DNA of 8,517 bases from Rudaea sp. (GTDB lineage Bacteria > Pseudomonadota > Gammaproteobacteria > Xanthomonadales > Rhodanobacteraceae). The stretch covers positions 1-8,517 of the forward strand of contig JAICYA010000064.1 in assembly GCA_025934455.1 (NCBI GenBank). The letters run 5' to 3'. Shown here piece after piece: positions 1-5,659 of the stretch. Below the pieces are notes generated by a model that saw only the letters and a list, made by a program, of their open reading frames with translations, did no database searches and was not told the origin of the DNA. The translations under genes were made by a program, and so were the position numbers. The stretch's first letter is position 1, and each line of letters starts with the position of its first letter.

Positions 1-844
1 CGAAGCCCGAACGCACGATGACTTTCACGTCTTCGCCGCCGAGACGACGCGACGAGCGGCAGCAATCCATCGCCGTGTTGCCGCCACCGAGCACGATCAC
101 GCGCCGGCCGATTTTCTTGATGTGCTCGAAATACACCGAGGCCAGCCAATCCAGGCCGATATGGATGTTCGCGGCGGCTTCGCGGCGGCCGGGGACTTCC
201 AGGTCGCGTCCGCGCGGCGCGCCGGAGCCGACGAACACCGCATCTAATTTCTGCGCGAGCAAATCCTTCATCGAATCGATGCGCGTGTTGCCGCGCAACT
301 CGACGCCGAGGTCGAGGATGTAGCCGACCTCCTCATCGATCACCTCTTCCGGCAAACGGAAGCGCGGCACCTGCGTGCGCATGAAGCCGCCGCCCTTGGC
401 GTCGGCCTCGAACACGGTGACGTGATAGCCAAGCGGTGCGAGATCGCGCGCCACGGTAAGCGAAGCAGGGCCGCCGCCGACGCAGGCGATGCGCTTGCCG
501 TTCTTCTTCGCCGCCGGTTTGGGCATGCGCGCGCGGATCGCGTCGCTATCCTTGTTGTCGGCGCAAACGCGCTTGAGGCGGCAGATTGCCACCGGTTCAG
601 GTTTTTCTCCGTTGTTTTCCTCGACGCGTCCGCGCCGGCACGCCGGTTCGCAAGGCCGATCGCAGGTGCGGCCGAGGATTCCCGGAAAGACGTTCGATTT
701 CCAGTTGATCAGGTAGGCATCGTCGTGACGCCCGGCCGCGATCAGGCGAATGTACTCGGGAACCGGCGTGTGCGCGGGACAGGCCCACTGACAATCGACC
801 ACTTTATGAAAATAGTCGGGAACGCGAATATCCGTCGGTTTCAC
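1..844 (-). CDS. FAD/NAD(P)-dependent oxidoreductase with N-terminal Fe-S domain, GltD-like (3' part off the left edge)
   Basis: About 281 N-terminal residues of an oxidoreductase that uses an iron-sulfur domain, FAD and a pyridine nucleotide to move electrons, as in the small subunit of glutamate synthase. Seen: a Cys-rich N-terminal domain (CQWACPAHTPVPEYI at residues 18-32; GRTCDRPCEPAC at 58-69; further Cys at 88 and 94), then the FAD-binding glycine motif VGGGPAS at about 122-128, and a second dinucleotide-binding motif LGGGNTAMD at about 252-260, where the NADPH domain begins. The Cys common in the related motif CGRxC is Leu57 here, and the extra CxxC pair that precedes this domain in GltD is missing, so the clusters may be liganded differently. 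The GTG start at 844 is chosen because GGAGG lies 5 nt upstream and no ATG precedes the Cys motif. It is divergent from phaZ. The electron partner cannot be told: no large glutamate synthase subunit is visible. Family assignment is firm, exact function is not. Confidence 0.88.
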   Translation of the reverse strand, partial: MKPTDIRVPDYFHKVVDCQWACPAHTPVPEYIRLIAAGRHDDAYLINWKSNVFPGILGRTCDRPCEPACRRGRVEENNGEKPEPVAICRLKRVCADNKDSDAIRARMPKPAAKKNGKRIACVGGGPASLTVARDLAPLGYHVTVFEADAKGGGFMRTQVPRFRLPEEVIDEEVGYILDLGVELRGNTRIDSMKDLLAQKLDAVFVGSGAPRGRDLEVPGRREAAANIHIGLDWLASVYFEHIKKIGRRVIVLGGGNTAMDCCRSSRRLGGEDVKVIVRSGF

Positions 845-856
845 CGGTACCTCCGA

Positions 857-868
857 GACTGCGCAGTC
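857..868. promoter_or_regulatory. Perfect 12-bp palindrome in the divergent intergenic region
   Basis: GACTGCGCAGTC reads the same on both strands. It lies just upstream of the Shine-Dalgarno sequence of the leftward oxidoreductase gene and downstream of its candidate -10 box. That is a fitting position for a repressor operator or a 5'-leader hairpin, but no cognate regulator is visible. Confidence 0.3.
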
Positions 869-874
869 GGCTCG

Positions 875-902
875 AGTCTACCCGCGTACACGGATTCTGC
901 AA
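875..902 (-). promoter_or_regulatory. Weak candidate sigma70 promoter for the leftward oxidoreductase gene
   Basis: On the minus strand TTGCAG (897-902) and TAGACT (875-880) are separated by 16 bp, which would give a leader of about 25 nt including the palindrome and the GGAGG ribosome site. The match to the consensus is modest (3 of 6 and 4 of 6). I see no convincing sigma70 promoter for the rightward phaZ gene in the same 143-bp gap. Confidence 0.25.
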
Positions 903-987
903 AGATTGTCCGGACGCGTGATGCGGTGCGGCAAAAATTCCGCCACAATGCGCCGTCGCCGGCGCTCCCGGCCCTGCCGGAATGCCG

Positions 988-2229
988 ATGCTTTACCGCC
1001 TGCACGAATTCAACCGCAACCTGTTCAACCCACTGCTGGCCTGGTCGCAGACCAGCGCCAAGATGCTCTCCTCCCCCGACAGCTGGCTCTCGCAACTGCC
1101 CTTCGCGCAACGCGCCGCCGCCAACTGCGAACTCGTCTACCGGCTCGGCAAGGAATACGAAAAGCCCGCCTTTGATATCCATACCGTCAACGCGCACGGC
1201 CAGGACGTCGCCGTCCTTGAACGCGTCGCGTTGGCAAAACCCTTCTGCAACCTGCTGCGCTTCAAGCGCTTCAGCGACGACGTGCCGACCCTGGCGGCGA
1301 TGAAGAACGATCCCACCGTGCTGGTTGTGGCGCCGCTGTCCGGCCATCACGCCACCTTGTTGCGCGACACCGTGAAGTCCCTGCTGCCCGAGCACAAGGT
1401 GTTCATCACCGACTGGCTCGATGCGCGCATGGTGCCGGCCGAAGCCGGGCCGTTTCATCTGGACGATTACGTCGCCTACATGCGCGAGTTCATCGCCCAC
1501 ATCGGCGCAAAAAACCTTCACGTGATCAGCGTCTGCCAGCCGACCGTGCCGGTGCTGGCCGCGGTTTCGCTGATGGCATCCAACGGCGAGGCGCTGCCGC
1601 GCACCATCACCCTGATGGGCGGGCCGATCGACACGCGTTGCAGCCCGACCAGCGTGGACGACCTCGCCACGCACAAGTCGTCTTCGTGGTTCGAGAACAC
1701 GCTCGTGCAGGAAGTGCCGGACAACTACCCAGGCCACGGTCGCCGCGTGTATCCGGGATTCTTGCAGCACGCCGGATTCCTCGCCATGAATCCGGGCCGG
1801 CATTTCATGTCGCACTGGGATTTCTACGAGAACCTGTGCCGCGGCGACCAGGAAGACGCCGACGCACACCGGCGCTTCTACGACGAATACAACGCCGTGC
1901 TCGACATGCCGGCCGAGTACTACCTCGACACGATCAAGACCGTGTTCCAGGAACACGCCCTGCCGCTGGGCACTTGGGATGTCGCCGGCAAGCGCGTGCG
2001 CCCGCAGGACATCCGCGATACCGCGCTGTTCACGATCGAAGGTGAGTTGGACGATATCTCAGGCCTGGGGCAGACGCGTGCGGCGCACGATCTGTGCACG
2101 AATATACCTTCGGCGTCGAAGCGTCATCTGACGGTGGAAGGTGCCGGCCACTACGGCATCTTCAGCGGGCGGCGCTGGCGGAATGGCGTGTATCCGCAGG
2201 TGCGGGAGTTCATACGCGCGCACGCGTGA
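988..2229 (+). CDS. phaZ: Intracellular polyhydroxyalkanoate (PHB) depolymerase
   Basis: A cytoplasmic depolymerase that breaks down stored polyhydroxybutyrate granules to release hydroxybutyrate units for carbon and energy. It is an alpha/beta hydrolase with Cys in place of the usual Ser nucleophile. Seen: SVCQPTVPVLAA around the nucleophile, EGELDDISG and GHYGIFSGRRW near the C-terminus, and the family opening MLYRLHEF. Two in-frame ATGs exist (982 and 988). The second is chosen because it matches the family N-terminus and places the triad at Cys183, Asp355 and His388, the numbers I recall for the characterised Ralstonia eutropha PhaZ1. The protein is then 413 residues, close to that enzyme's length of about 419. 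No good Shine-Dalgarno is seen for either ATG. No phasin or PHA synthase gene is adjacent, so it appears to be a stand-alone gene. Confidence 0.95.
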   Translation: MLYRLHEFNRNLFNPLLAWSQTSAKMLSSPDSWLSQLPFAQRAAANCELVYRLGKEYEKPAFDIHTVNAHGQDVAVLERVALAKPFCNLLRFKRFSDDVPTLAAMKNDPTVLVVAPLSGHHATLLRDTVKSLLPEHKVFITDWLDARMVPAEAGPFHLDDYVAYMREFIAHIGAKNLHVISVCQPTVPVLAAVSLMASNGEALPRTITLMGGPIDTRCSPTSVDDLATHKSSSWFENTLVQEVPDNYPGHGRRVYPGFLQHAGFLAMNPGRHFMSHWDFYENLCRGDQEDADAHRRFYDEYNAVLDMPAEYYLDTIKTVFQEHALPLGTWDVAGKRVRPQDIRDTALFTIEGELDDISGLGQTRAAHDLCTNIPSASKRHLTVEGAGHYGIFSGRRWRNGVYPQVREFIRAHA

Positions 2230-2240
2230 TGCTCTTTGCC

Positions 2241-2263
2241 CGTCATTCCGGCATGGAATGACG
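2241..2263. repeat. 9-bp perfect stem-loop just after phaZ
   Basis: CGTCATTCC, a 5-nt loop, then GGAATGACG. It starts 11 nt after the phaZ stop codon and runs into intergenic repeat copy 1. On the plus strand it is followed by an A-run rather than a T-run, so it is not a classical intrinsic terminator. A repetitive extragenic palindrome that protects the mRNA 3' end is more likely. Confidence 0.55.
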
Positions 2264-2316
2264 GAATTACGAGCAAAAAAAACCACACTCACTCGCCGCA
2301 CTGCGCGCGTTCGCCC
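2262..2316. repeat. Intergenic repeat, copy 1 (left of the toxin-antitoxin module)
   Basis: Shares about 50 bp with 3185-3236 in the same orientation. Both copies read CGGAAT, ACGAGCAA, AACCAC, CTCAC, CGCCGC and CTGCGCGCGT in the same order. The final 36 bp differ at five positions, and the A-tract in this copy is 3 nt longer. The remaining bases from here to the antitoxin stop (2317-2381) hold nothing I recognise. Confidence 0.7.
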
Positions 2317-2381
2317 GCCCCATCCAACGGAAACGCCCCTTCGTCTCGAGTGCCGTCTGCTCGTCGCTCATCGTGCTCACC

Positions 2382-2630
2382 TCAGGCGGCAATCTGCCAG
2401 CTCGGAAAGACGAGTACAGCCGGATGGCAATGCAATGCAGTCGCCAGGGTCTTGGCACGCTCGACGCCAAGATTGATGCGCCCGGTCTCTATGCCGGAAA
2501 TAGTTGTTTGCGGGACGCCACAAAGCTCTGAGAGTTGCACCTGTGTAAGCCCCTGCAGTTCCCGAATGATGCGCACCGATTCCCCGGGCGAGACATCCGC
2601 ACGCTTCTTGGCTGGAATGAAGTTACGCAT
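2382..2630 (-). CDS. XRE-family helix-turn-helix antitoxin (HigA-like)
   Basis: An 82-residue protein that should bind and neutralise the toxin encoded just upstream and repress their common promoter. Seen: one helix-turn-helix domain of the Cro/C1 (XRE) type at about residues 16-72, with the segment LTQVQLSELCGVPQTTISGI at 28-47 matching the first helix, turn and recognition helix. The ATG at 2630 is used because GGAGG sits 8 nt upstream, inside the last codons of the toxin gene, and because an upstream in-frame extension would only translate toxin sequence in another frame. Only 2 nt separate the toxin stop from this start, so translation is probably coupled. The short C-terminal tail after the HTH (AVLVFPSWQIAA) may contact the toxin. 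The higA name is not assigned because several toxin families pair with XRE antitoxins. Confidence 0.9.
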   Translation of the reverse strand: MRNFIPAKKRADVSPGESVRIIRELQGLTQVQLSELCGVPQTTISGIETGRINLGVERAKTLATALHCHPAVLVFPSWQIAA

Positions 2631-2632
2631 GT

Positions 2633-2920
2633 TCAGAACCTCCGATAATCGTGCGCTATGACTCGAATGACGCGAACCAGCACGGCCTTGGCAACAACCT
2701 GGTAGATGACTCGCCATTGCTCGTTGAGCCGGGATGAGCGATAGCCCTTCCACTCACCCGACAAGGCCTCGTCGCGAAAACCCGCGATGGCGCGAAGGCC
2801 CTGCGGACCGGAAAGCATGACGATGTCTTTCCACTTTTCGTAACGCTTCAGGATTTCGATCGGCACGCGGCGCGAGGACAACTCCTTGTCGACGCTTCGG
2901 TGCTCTTCGATTCGCCACAT
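2633..2920 (-). CDS. RelE/HigB-type toxin of a type II toxin-antitoxin module
   Basis: A 95-residue basic protein of the RelE/ParE superfamily. By family knowledge these are small ribonuclease folds that cut mRNA, usually at the ribosome, when free of antitoxin. Seen: an N-terminal helical part (MWRIEEHRSVDKELSSRR), GFRDEALSGEWKGYRSSRL at about 48-65, and the beta strands QWRVIYQV and VRVIRVIAHDYRRF, the last with the His-Asp-Tyr-Arg ending typical of this group. The toxin gene comes before its antitoxin, the HigBA order, opposite to RelBE. The ATG at 2920 begins where family proteins begin but has no leader room for a Shine-Dalgarno. Target specificity cannot be read from sequence, and a gyrase-poisoning ParE activity is less likely but not excluded. 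Confidence 0.9.
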   Translation of the reverse strand: MWRIEEHRSVDKELSSRRVPIEILKRYEKWKDIVMLSGPQGLRAIAGFRDEALSGEWKGYRSSRLNEQWRVIYQVVAKAVLVRVIRVIAHDYRRF

Positions 2921-2925
2921 GACTT

Positions 2926-2955
2926 ATTATGACTAGTACATATAAGTACTGTCAA
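2926..2955 (-). promoter_or_regulatory. Promoter of the toxin-antitoxin operon
   Basis: On the minus strand a perfect TTGACA (2950-2955) and CATAAT (2926-2931, 5 of 6) are separated by 18 bp. Only AAGTC lies between the -10 box and the toxin ATG, so transcription should start at or within 1-2 nt of the start codon. The stretch is strikingly AT-rich against the surrounding GC-rich DNA. Confidence 0.75.
2935..2950. promoter_or_regulatory. Likely operator for antitoxin autorepression
   Basis: An inverted repeat AGTAC-N6-GTACT lies in the spacer between the -35 and -10 boxes and touches the -35 box. XRE antitoxins of HigA type commonly bind such short dyads over their own promoter. Binding here would block RNA polymerase directly. 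The assignment to this antitoxin is inferred from position. Confidence 0.6.
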
Positions 2956-3039
2956 TCCATCCGTCCGCGAGCGATCCAACCCTGATCGACCGAATTGTCT
3001 GTGGAACTTGCATCCCGTTGCAGCGCCTTCGTGCAGTTC

Positions 3040-3146
3040 CTCCCGTGGGAGAGCTCCGCTCTGAACGTGCTTCTTGGTGACTTCTTTGCACGAGCAAGGA
3101 AGTTACCCGGCTGTCCGTAGGACGGACGGAAGCTTTGCTTTAAAGC
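3040..3146. repeat. Cluster of small palindromes in a gene-free stretch
   Basis: The stretch 2956-3269 has no credible gene. It holds CTCCC-GT-GGGAG at 3040-3051; a long stem-loop at 3076-3107 whose 14-nt arms flank the loop ACGA; GTCCGT-AGG-ACGGAC at 3113-3127; and the palindrome GCTTTAAAGC at 3137-3146. In the long stem-loop all 14 positions pair in plus-strand RNA if two G-U pairs are allowed, while the minus-strand RNA would have two A-C mismatches. This looks like a dispersed extragenic repeat or a decayed small mobile element. Confidence 0.55.
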
Positions 3147-3184
3147 GACTCGTCATCCCTGACATCTGGATTCCGGTGACCTGC

Positions 3185-3236
3185 CGGAATAACGAGCAAG
3201 AACCACCCTCACCCGCCGCGCTGCGCGCGTCCACCC
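3185..3236. repeat. Intergenic repeat, copy 2 (right of the toxin-antitoxin module)
   Basis: Direct repeat of 2262-2316. It is preceded by CGTCATCCCTGACATCTGG, a sequence style common in extragenic repeats of Proteobacteria, and by a 7-bp stem ATTCCGG-N7-CCGGAAT (3170-3190) that overlaps its left end. Confidence 0.7.
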
Positions 3237-3257
3237 TCTCCCGCCAGCGGGAGAGGG
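3234..3257. repeat. Strong hairpin 12 nt after the isomerase stop codon
   Basis: CCCTCTCCCGC and GCGGGAGAGGG form an 11-bp perfect inverted repeat with a 2-nt centre, realistically a 10-bp stem with a 4-nt loop. It sits at the 3' end of the leftward isomerase operon and could slow 3' decay or help termination. No U-tract follows on either strand, so it is a repetitive extragenic palindrome rather than a proven terminator. Confidence 0.6.
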
Positions 3258-3269
3258 GAAAGCACGTCG

Positions 3270-4202
3270 TTACTTCGCGTGCGCAGCACCATTAACCACG
3301 CGCACCGGCAACGGCACACTGCACACATCGATATACCCCGCCGGATGGACATACCACTCATCCTGCCGATTGCGGCGCGATTCGATCAGCGCCGCGAATG
3401 TGGCCGTATCCGTGCGCAGGACTTCCAGATGCACACGATCCTTCTCCGGCACATCGGCAGCAAGCCGCACGGATTGAATCGGCACCGGATGTTCGGACTT
3501 CGTGTAGAAGCCCAGATCGCCATGCCCGCGCGGCAGGCTGGACAGGAATTCCATGCCCTGCACCACGCGCCCGGCGACGGTGATGTTGCGATCCAGCCAG
3601 CGTGCGGACGATGCGATCGTTGCGTACAACTCCGTGCCGTTGCCGGAATCGGCTGCGACATCGCGGCCGACGCCGACCGTGCCATAGCAATGCGTCGGCC
3701 ATGCGACGTGCGCCTGCAAATCCACGGCGGCGGGGAAATCGCCGACGAATCCGGTCTGCGGCGCCCAGCCGTCGCGGTCGGGCAAGGGCGTGAAGGTGAA
3801 ATCCTTCGCCAGCGGAATCGTGAACTCCGCCGGTACCTTCGCCTTGGCCTTGCCGAGCGAGCGGCGCCTGGCCGCGTCGTCCGCGTTCGGATCGCCCCAC
3901 TGCGCGACGTAGTTGTCCTGCACGCGCAAGATGTCGAGGCCGTCGAAGTATTTCTCGCGCACCAGCGTCTTGATGTTGGCGACGGTCTGCGGCGCGAACT
4001 GCGGCGCGAGCTCGATCACCACACGGCCGCTCGCCAGTTGCAGGTACAGCGTGTTGGCAGGATCGAGTGCGTGCCAATCCGACGGTTTCGCTGCCGCCAG
4101 CACCTGACCCATGGTCGGATGCTTTTGTGCATCTGCTGCGAACACCGTGCTCGCGCAAACCAGGGCAGTCGCACCGAACGCGGCGGGCAGAAAAATTTTC
4201 AT
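3270..4202 (-). CDS. Exported cyclophilin-type peptidyl-prolyl cis-trans isomerase
   Basis: A 310-residue protein predicted to speed cis-trans isomerisation of X-Pro bonds during folding of envelope proteins. Seen: a signal peptide ([22 protein letters not shown], cut near residue 22), then a cyclophilin domain from about residue 50 to 250. It includes [41 protein letters not shown] (86-105) and [20 protein letters not shown] (201-220), which match the core strands, the active-site loop and the WLDGKhtvFGrV block of the family. Arg93 and Gln101 fit the catalytic Arg and Gln. The usual Phe-His before that Arg is Ile-Leu, and Gln-Gly-Gly is Gln-Trp-Gly. It is longer than simple PpiA-type enzymes (about 190 residues) because of an insert at about 105-170 and a 60-residue C-terminal extension. 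The ATG at 4202 is 17 nt after the PDZ lipoprotein stop, with only a weak CTGGA upstream, so it is probably translated from the shared mRNA. Activity is uncertain because of the altered site. Confidence 0.87.
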   Translation of the reverse strand: MKIFLPAAFGATALVCASTVFAADAQKHPTMGQVLAAAKPSDWHALDPANTLYLQLASGRVVIELAPQFAPQTVANIKTLVREKYFDGLDILRVQDNYVAQWGDPNADDAARRRSLGKAKAKVPAEFTIPLAKDFTFTPLPDRDGWAPQTGFVGDFPAAVDLQAHVAWPTHCYGTVGVGRDVAADSGNGTELYATIASSARWLDRNITVAGRVVQGMEFLSSLPRGHGDLGFYTKSEHPVPIQSVRLAADVPEKDRVHLEVLRTDTATFAALIESRRNRQDEWYVHPAGYIDVCSVPLPVRVVNGAAHAK

Positions 4203-4219
4203 GGCGGATTTTCCAGGAG

Positions 4220-4924
4220 TCAGTGCGTGGATGCAGGCGCAAGCGTGCCCAGCACGACAAGGCGCTTCATCGTCACGCCGTTGCGGCGGATGGTGAGTGT
4301 GACCCGGCGCCCCATGTGTTCCTGCAGCAGCGCCTGGAACGCGGCCTTGTCCTGCACCGGCGTCTTGTTGAACAGCAGGACGTAATCGCCATCGCGCAGA
4401 TTTGCTGCGGACGCCGGTGTGCCGCCGACGATCTCGCCGAGTTCCACGCCGCTGCTGCCAAGCGTCTGCCGCTCGACATCGGTGAGATCGCGGAAATTCG
4501 CGCCGAACGGCAGGTGCAGGCGTACGAAGAACTGCGCCAATGCCGGCGCACCGAACGCCTGCGGCGGATAGATCAGCGCCTTGTCCGCGCCGACCTTGCG
4601 CGCCTGCTTCGCGACCGTGTCGCGCAGGGAGTCCATATCGCCGGATGGATAATGGCCGATGCCGATCTTCACCAGGCCCTGCGCACGCAACAACGTCTCG
4701 TCGCCATCGGGCGTGGCGCCGTCGGCGACTTCGGGCTGGGGCAGCGGCGCTGCCGAGCGCAATCGCGCGACGACATCGGCACTGCGTCCCTGCACGGTTT
4801 CGTAGGCGGGAAGCGGTTGCGACGGTTGTCCTAGCGCATTCGGTCCCGGGGGTCTCACGACCTGCGCGCAGCCGCCGAGCAACAGCACGGCGATGCAGAC
4901 TGCGCCGCGCATGCACACCGTCAC
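4220..4924 (-). CDS. PDZ-domain lipoprotein
   Basis: A 234-residue predicted lipoprotein. Seen: a short hydrophobic signal with lipobox LGGC (Cys19 as the lipidated residue), a Pro-rich linker (20-70), a region with IGIGHYPSG and KVGADKALIYPP (87-121), and a C-terminal PDZ domain at about 155-226. The PDZ domain has GEIVGGTPASAANLRDGDYV and a final strand set VTLTIRRNGVTMKRLVVLG. PDZ domains bind C-termini of unfolded or partner proteins. There is no protease domain, so it is more likely an adaptor or scaffold. The GTG at 4924 overlaps the upstream receiver stop in the sequence GTGA, which suggests coupled translation. The ATG at 4912 is an alternative giving a signal peptide that begins MRGAVCI, and the upstream GAGGG is not well placed for either. 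The next gene is an isomerase, consistent with a shared role in envelope protein folding. No exact family name is recognised. Confidence 0.85.
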   Translation of the reverse strand: MTVCMRGAVCIAVLLLGGCAQVVRPPGPNALGQPSQPLPAYETVQGRSADVVARLRSAAPLPQPEVADGATPDGDETLLRAQGLVKIGIGHYPSGDMDSLRDTVAKQARKVGADKALIYPPQAFGAPALAQFFVRLHLPFGANFRDLTDVERQTLGSSGVELGEIVGGTPASAANLRDGDYVLLFNKTPVQDKAAFQALLQEHMGRRVTLTIRRNGVTMKRLVVLGTLAPASTH

Positions 4925-5421
4925 GCCCTCGATGTCGGCGCGATCGGAGGCGGAGCCGGGCGCTTGGGAACCATGTCCACATCGAGTAGGCGCTCAATGC
5001 GCGCGAACACTTCGGACCGCGAGAAGGGCTTCTTCATGAAGTCGTCGGCGCCGATGCGCTGTGCGTAGAACTGCTCGGTCGCCTGCTCGTTGCCGCTGAT
5101 CATCACGATCGGAATGCCGAGCGTGACCGGATCCTTGCGCAAGGCGCGCAGCGCGGCGAAACCGTTCATGCCGGGCAGGACGATGTCGAGGAAGATCAGG
5201 TGCGGACGATGCGCACGCGCAACCTCGATGCCTTTTTCCGCATCACCCGCCTCCAGCGTCTGGTAGCCGTTTTGCTGCAGAAACTTGCGCAGCATCGCCA
5301 CGATGGTCGGTGAATCGTCGACGATCAGTACCACCGTGCCTTCACGCGCGTTGAGGCGCGGCTTTTCGCGGCGCTCCTGACTGTTGCCGAAGATGCGCTT
5401 GAACAACTCGAAATTGGCCAC
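4921..5421 (-). CDS. Stand-alone response-regulator receiver protein (CheY/PilH-like)
   Basis: A 166-residue single-domain receiver protein that would accept a phosphoryl group from a histidine kinase and act by protein contact, because no output domain follows. Seen: VLIVDDSPTI with the acidic pair Asp35-Asp36, the phospho-acceptor Asp79 in LIFLDIVLPGMNGF, the switch residue Ser109 in VMISGNE, and the conserved Lys131 before Pro132 in FMKKPF. An N-terminal 27-residue lead (MANFELFKRIFGNSQERREK at 1-20) and a Pro-rich C-terminal tail (151-166) flank the domain. The GTG at 5421 is chosen: AGGA lies 8 nt upstream, whereas extending 10 codons upstream would need a TTG start. No histidine kinase is adjacent, so the partner must be encoded elsewhere. 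The 4-nt overlap with the PDZ lipoprotein gene marks an operon. A role in twitching motility or chemotaxis-like signalling is possible from resemblance only. Confidence 0.92.
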   Translation of the reverse strand: MANFELFKRIFGNSQERREKPRLNAREGTVVLIVDDSPTIVAMLRKFLQQNGYQTLEAGDAEKGIEVARAHRPHLIFLDIVLPGMNGFAALRALRKDPVTLGIPIVMISGNEQATEQFYAQRIGADDFMKKPFSRSEVFARIERLLDVDMVPKRPAPPPIAPTSRA

Positions 5422-5659
5422 GGGCCGGTTCCTGTGCCGAAACTCGTGCAAGTTTCGCGGTTGCCGCGAATGCTGGCAAGCACTTTCGATCCCCGCTCGC
5501 CGATAGCAGCCCGCCCGGACTAAATGAGCTCAGATCGAATATACATAACGGCCACGGATTCTCTTCGCTCCGAACAAGCCCATCTCGGGGAAAAGTTTGC
5601 GCTTGACATGCCAGACGCAGCAGGTATTTCACCTTGCGCACGATTTCCGATTTGTTCAC
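5342..5659 (-). CDS. Doubtful small ORF overlapping the membrane-protein stop
   Basis: A GTG at 5659 overlaps the stop of the upstream membrane-protein gene as GTGA and has GGAG 7 nt upstream. It begins VNKSEIVRKVKYLLRLA, which looks like a real helical N-terminus. After about 17 codons the codon choice turns poor (ACT, TTT, CGA, GGG, CTT, GTT), and the frame then runs 80 nt into the receiver gene without recognisable protein character. It may be the stub of a truncated gene or chance. Function unknown. Confidence 0.2.
   Translation of the reverse strand: MNKSEIVRKVKYLLRLACQAQTFPRDGLVRSEENPWPLCIFDLSSFSPGGLLSASGDRKCLPAFAATAKLARVSAQEPARGQFRVVQAHLRQQSGAPRKAAPQRA
5454..5470. promoter_or_regulatory. 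Short perfect hairpin in the leader of the receiver gene
   Basis: TTCGCGG-TTG-CCGCGAA is a 7-bp perfect stem with a 3-nt loop. It lies 32 nt upstream of the GTG start of the receiver gene. It could be a leader structure or a protein-binding dyad. No T-run follows on either strand. Confidence 0.35.
5538..5543 (-). promoter_or_regulatory. Candidate -10 box for the receiver/PDZ/isomerase operon
   Basis: TATATT on the minus strand matches TATAAT at 5 of 6 positions and lies in a locally AT-rich patch, about 115 nt upstream of the receiver start. No good -35 box is found 16-18 bp further upstream. Apart from this, the hairpin at 5454-5470 and a dubious overlapping frame, the gap 5422-5655 shows nothing. 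Confidence 0.2.

Noticed and set aside
422..1303. A 293-codon plus-strand frame opposite the oxidoreductase and running into phaZ
   Set aside because: The first half is antisense to the Fe-S/FAD coding region and the second half is phaZ in a wrong frame.
841..1956. A 371-codon open frame antisense to phaZ
   Set aside because: It mirrors phaZ, which has clear catalytic motifs. The long antisense frame is a GC-bias artefact with a His-, Arg- and Val-rich product.
2631..2753. An N-terminal extension of the antitoxin by 41 codons
   Set aside because: It would lie wholly within the toxin gene in another frame, is rich in Ser, Arg and His without pattern, and the start at 2630 has a good ribosome site.
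3234..3258. The strong hairpin as a rho-independent terminator
   Set aside because: The stem is strong but no U-tract follows on either strand, so it is listed as a repeat only.
3074..3295. A 73-codon frame in the hairpin-rich gap
   Set aside because: It is made only of palindromes and the intergenic repeat, and has no ribosome site or protein-like composition.
3279..4385. A 368-codon plus-strand frame opposite the isomerase gene
   Set aside because: Antisense shadow of the isomerase and lipoprotein genes in GC-rich DNA, with no domain character.
3270..4997. A 575-codon open frame on the minus strand spanning the isomerase and most of the PDZ lipoprotein region
   Set aside because: Its last 310 codons are the isomerase. 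The upstream part is Arg- and Ala-rich shadow translation of the lipoprotein gene in another frame, and the isomerase has its own signal peptide at the ATG at 4202.
5596..5612. A sigma54-like TGGCATG-N4-GCGCA on the minus strand upstream of the receiver gene
   Set aside because: The -12 half matches TTGCA poorly, and the site lies within a possible decayed reading frame.
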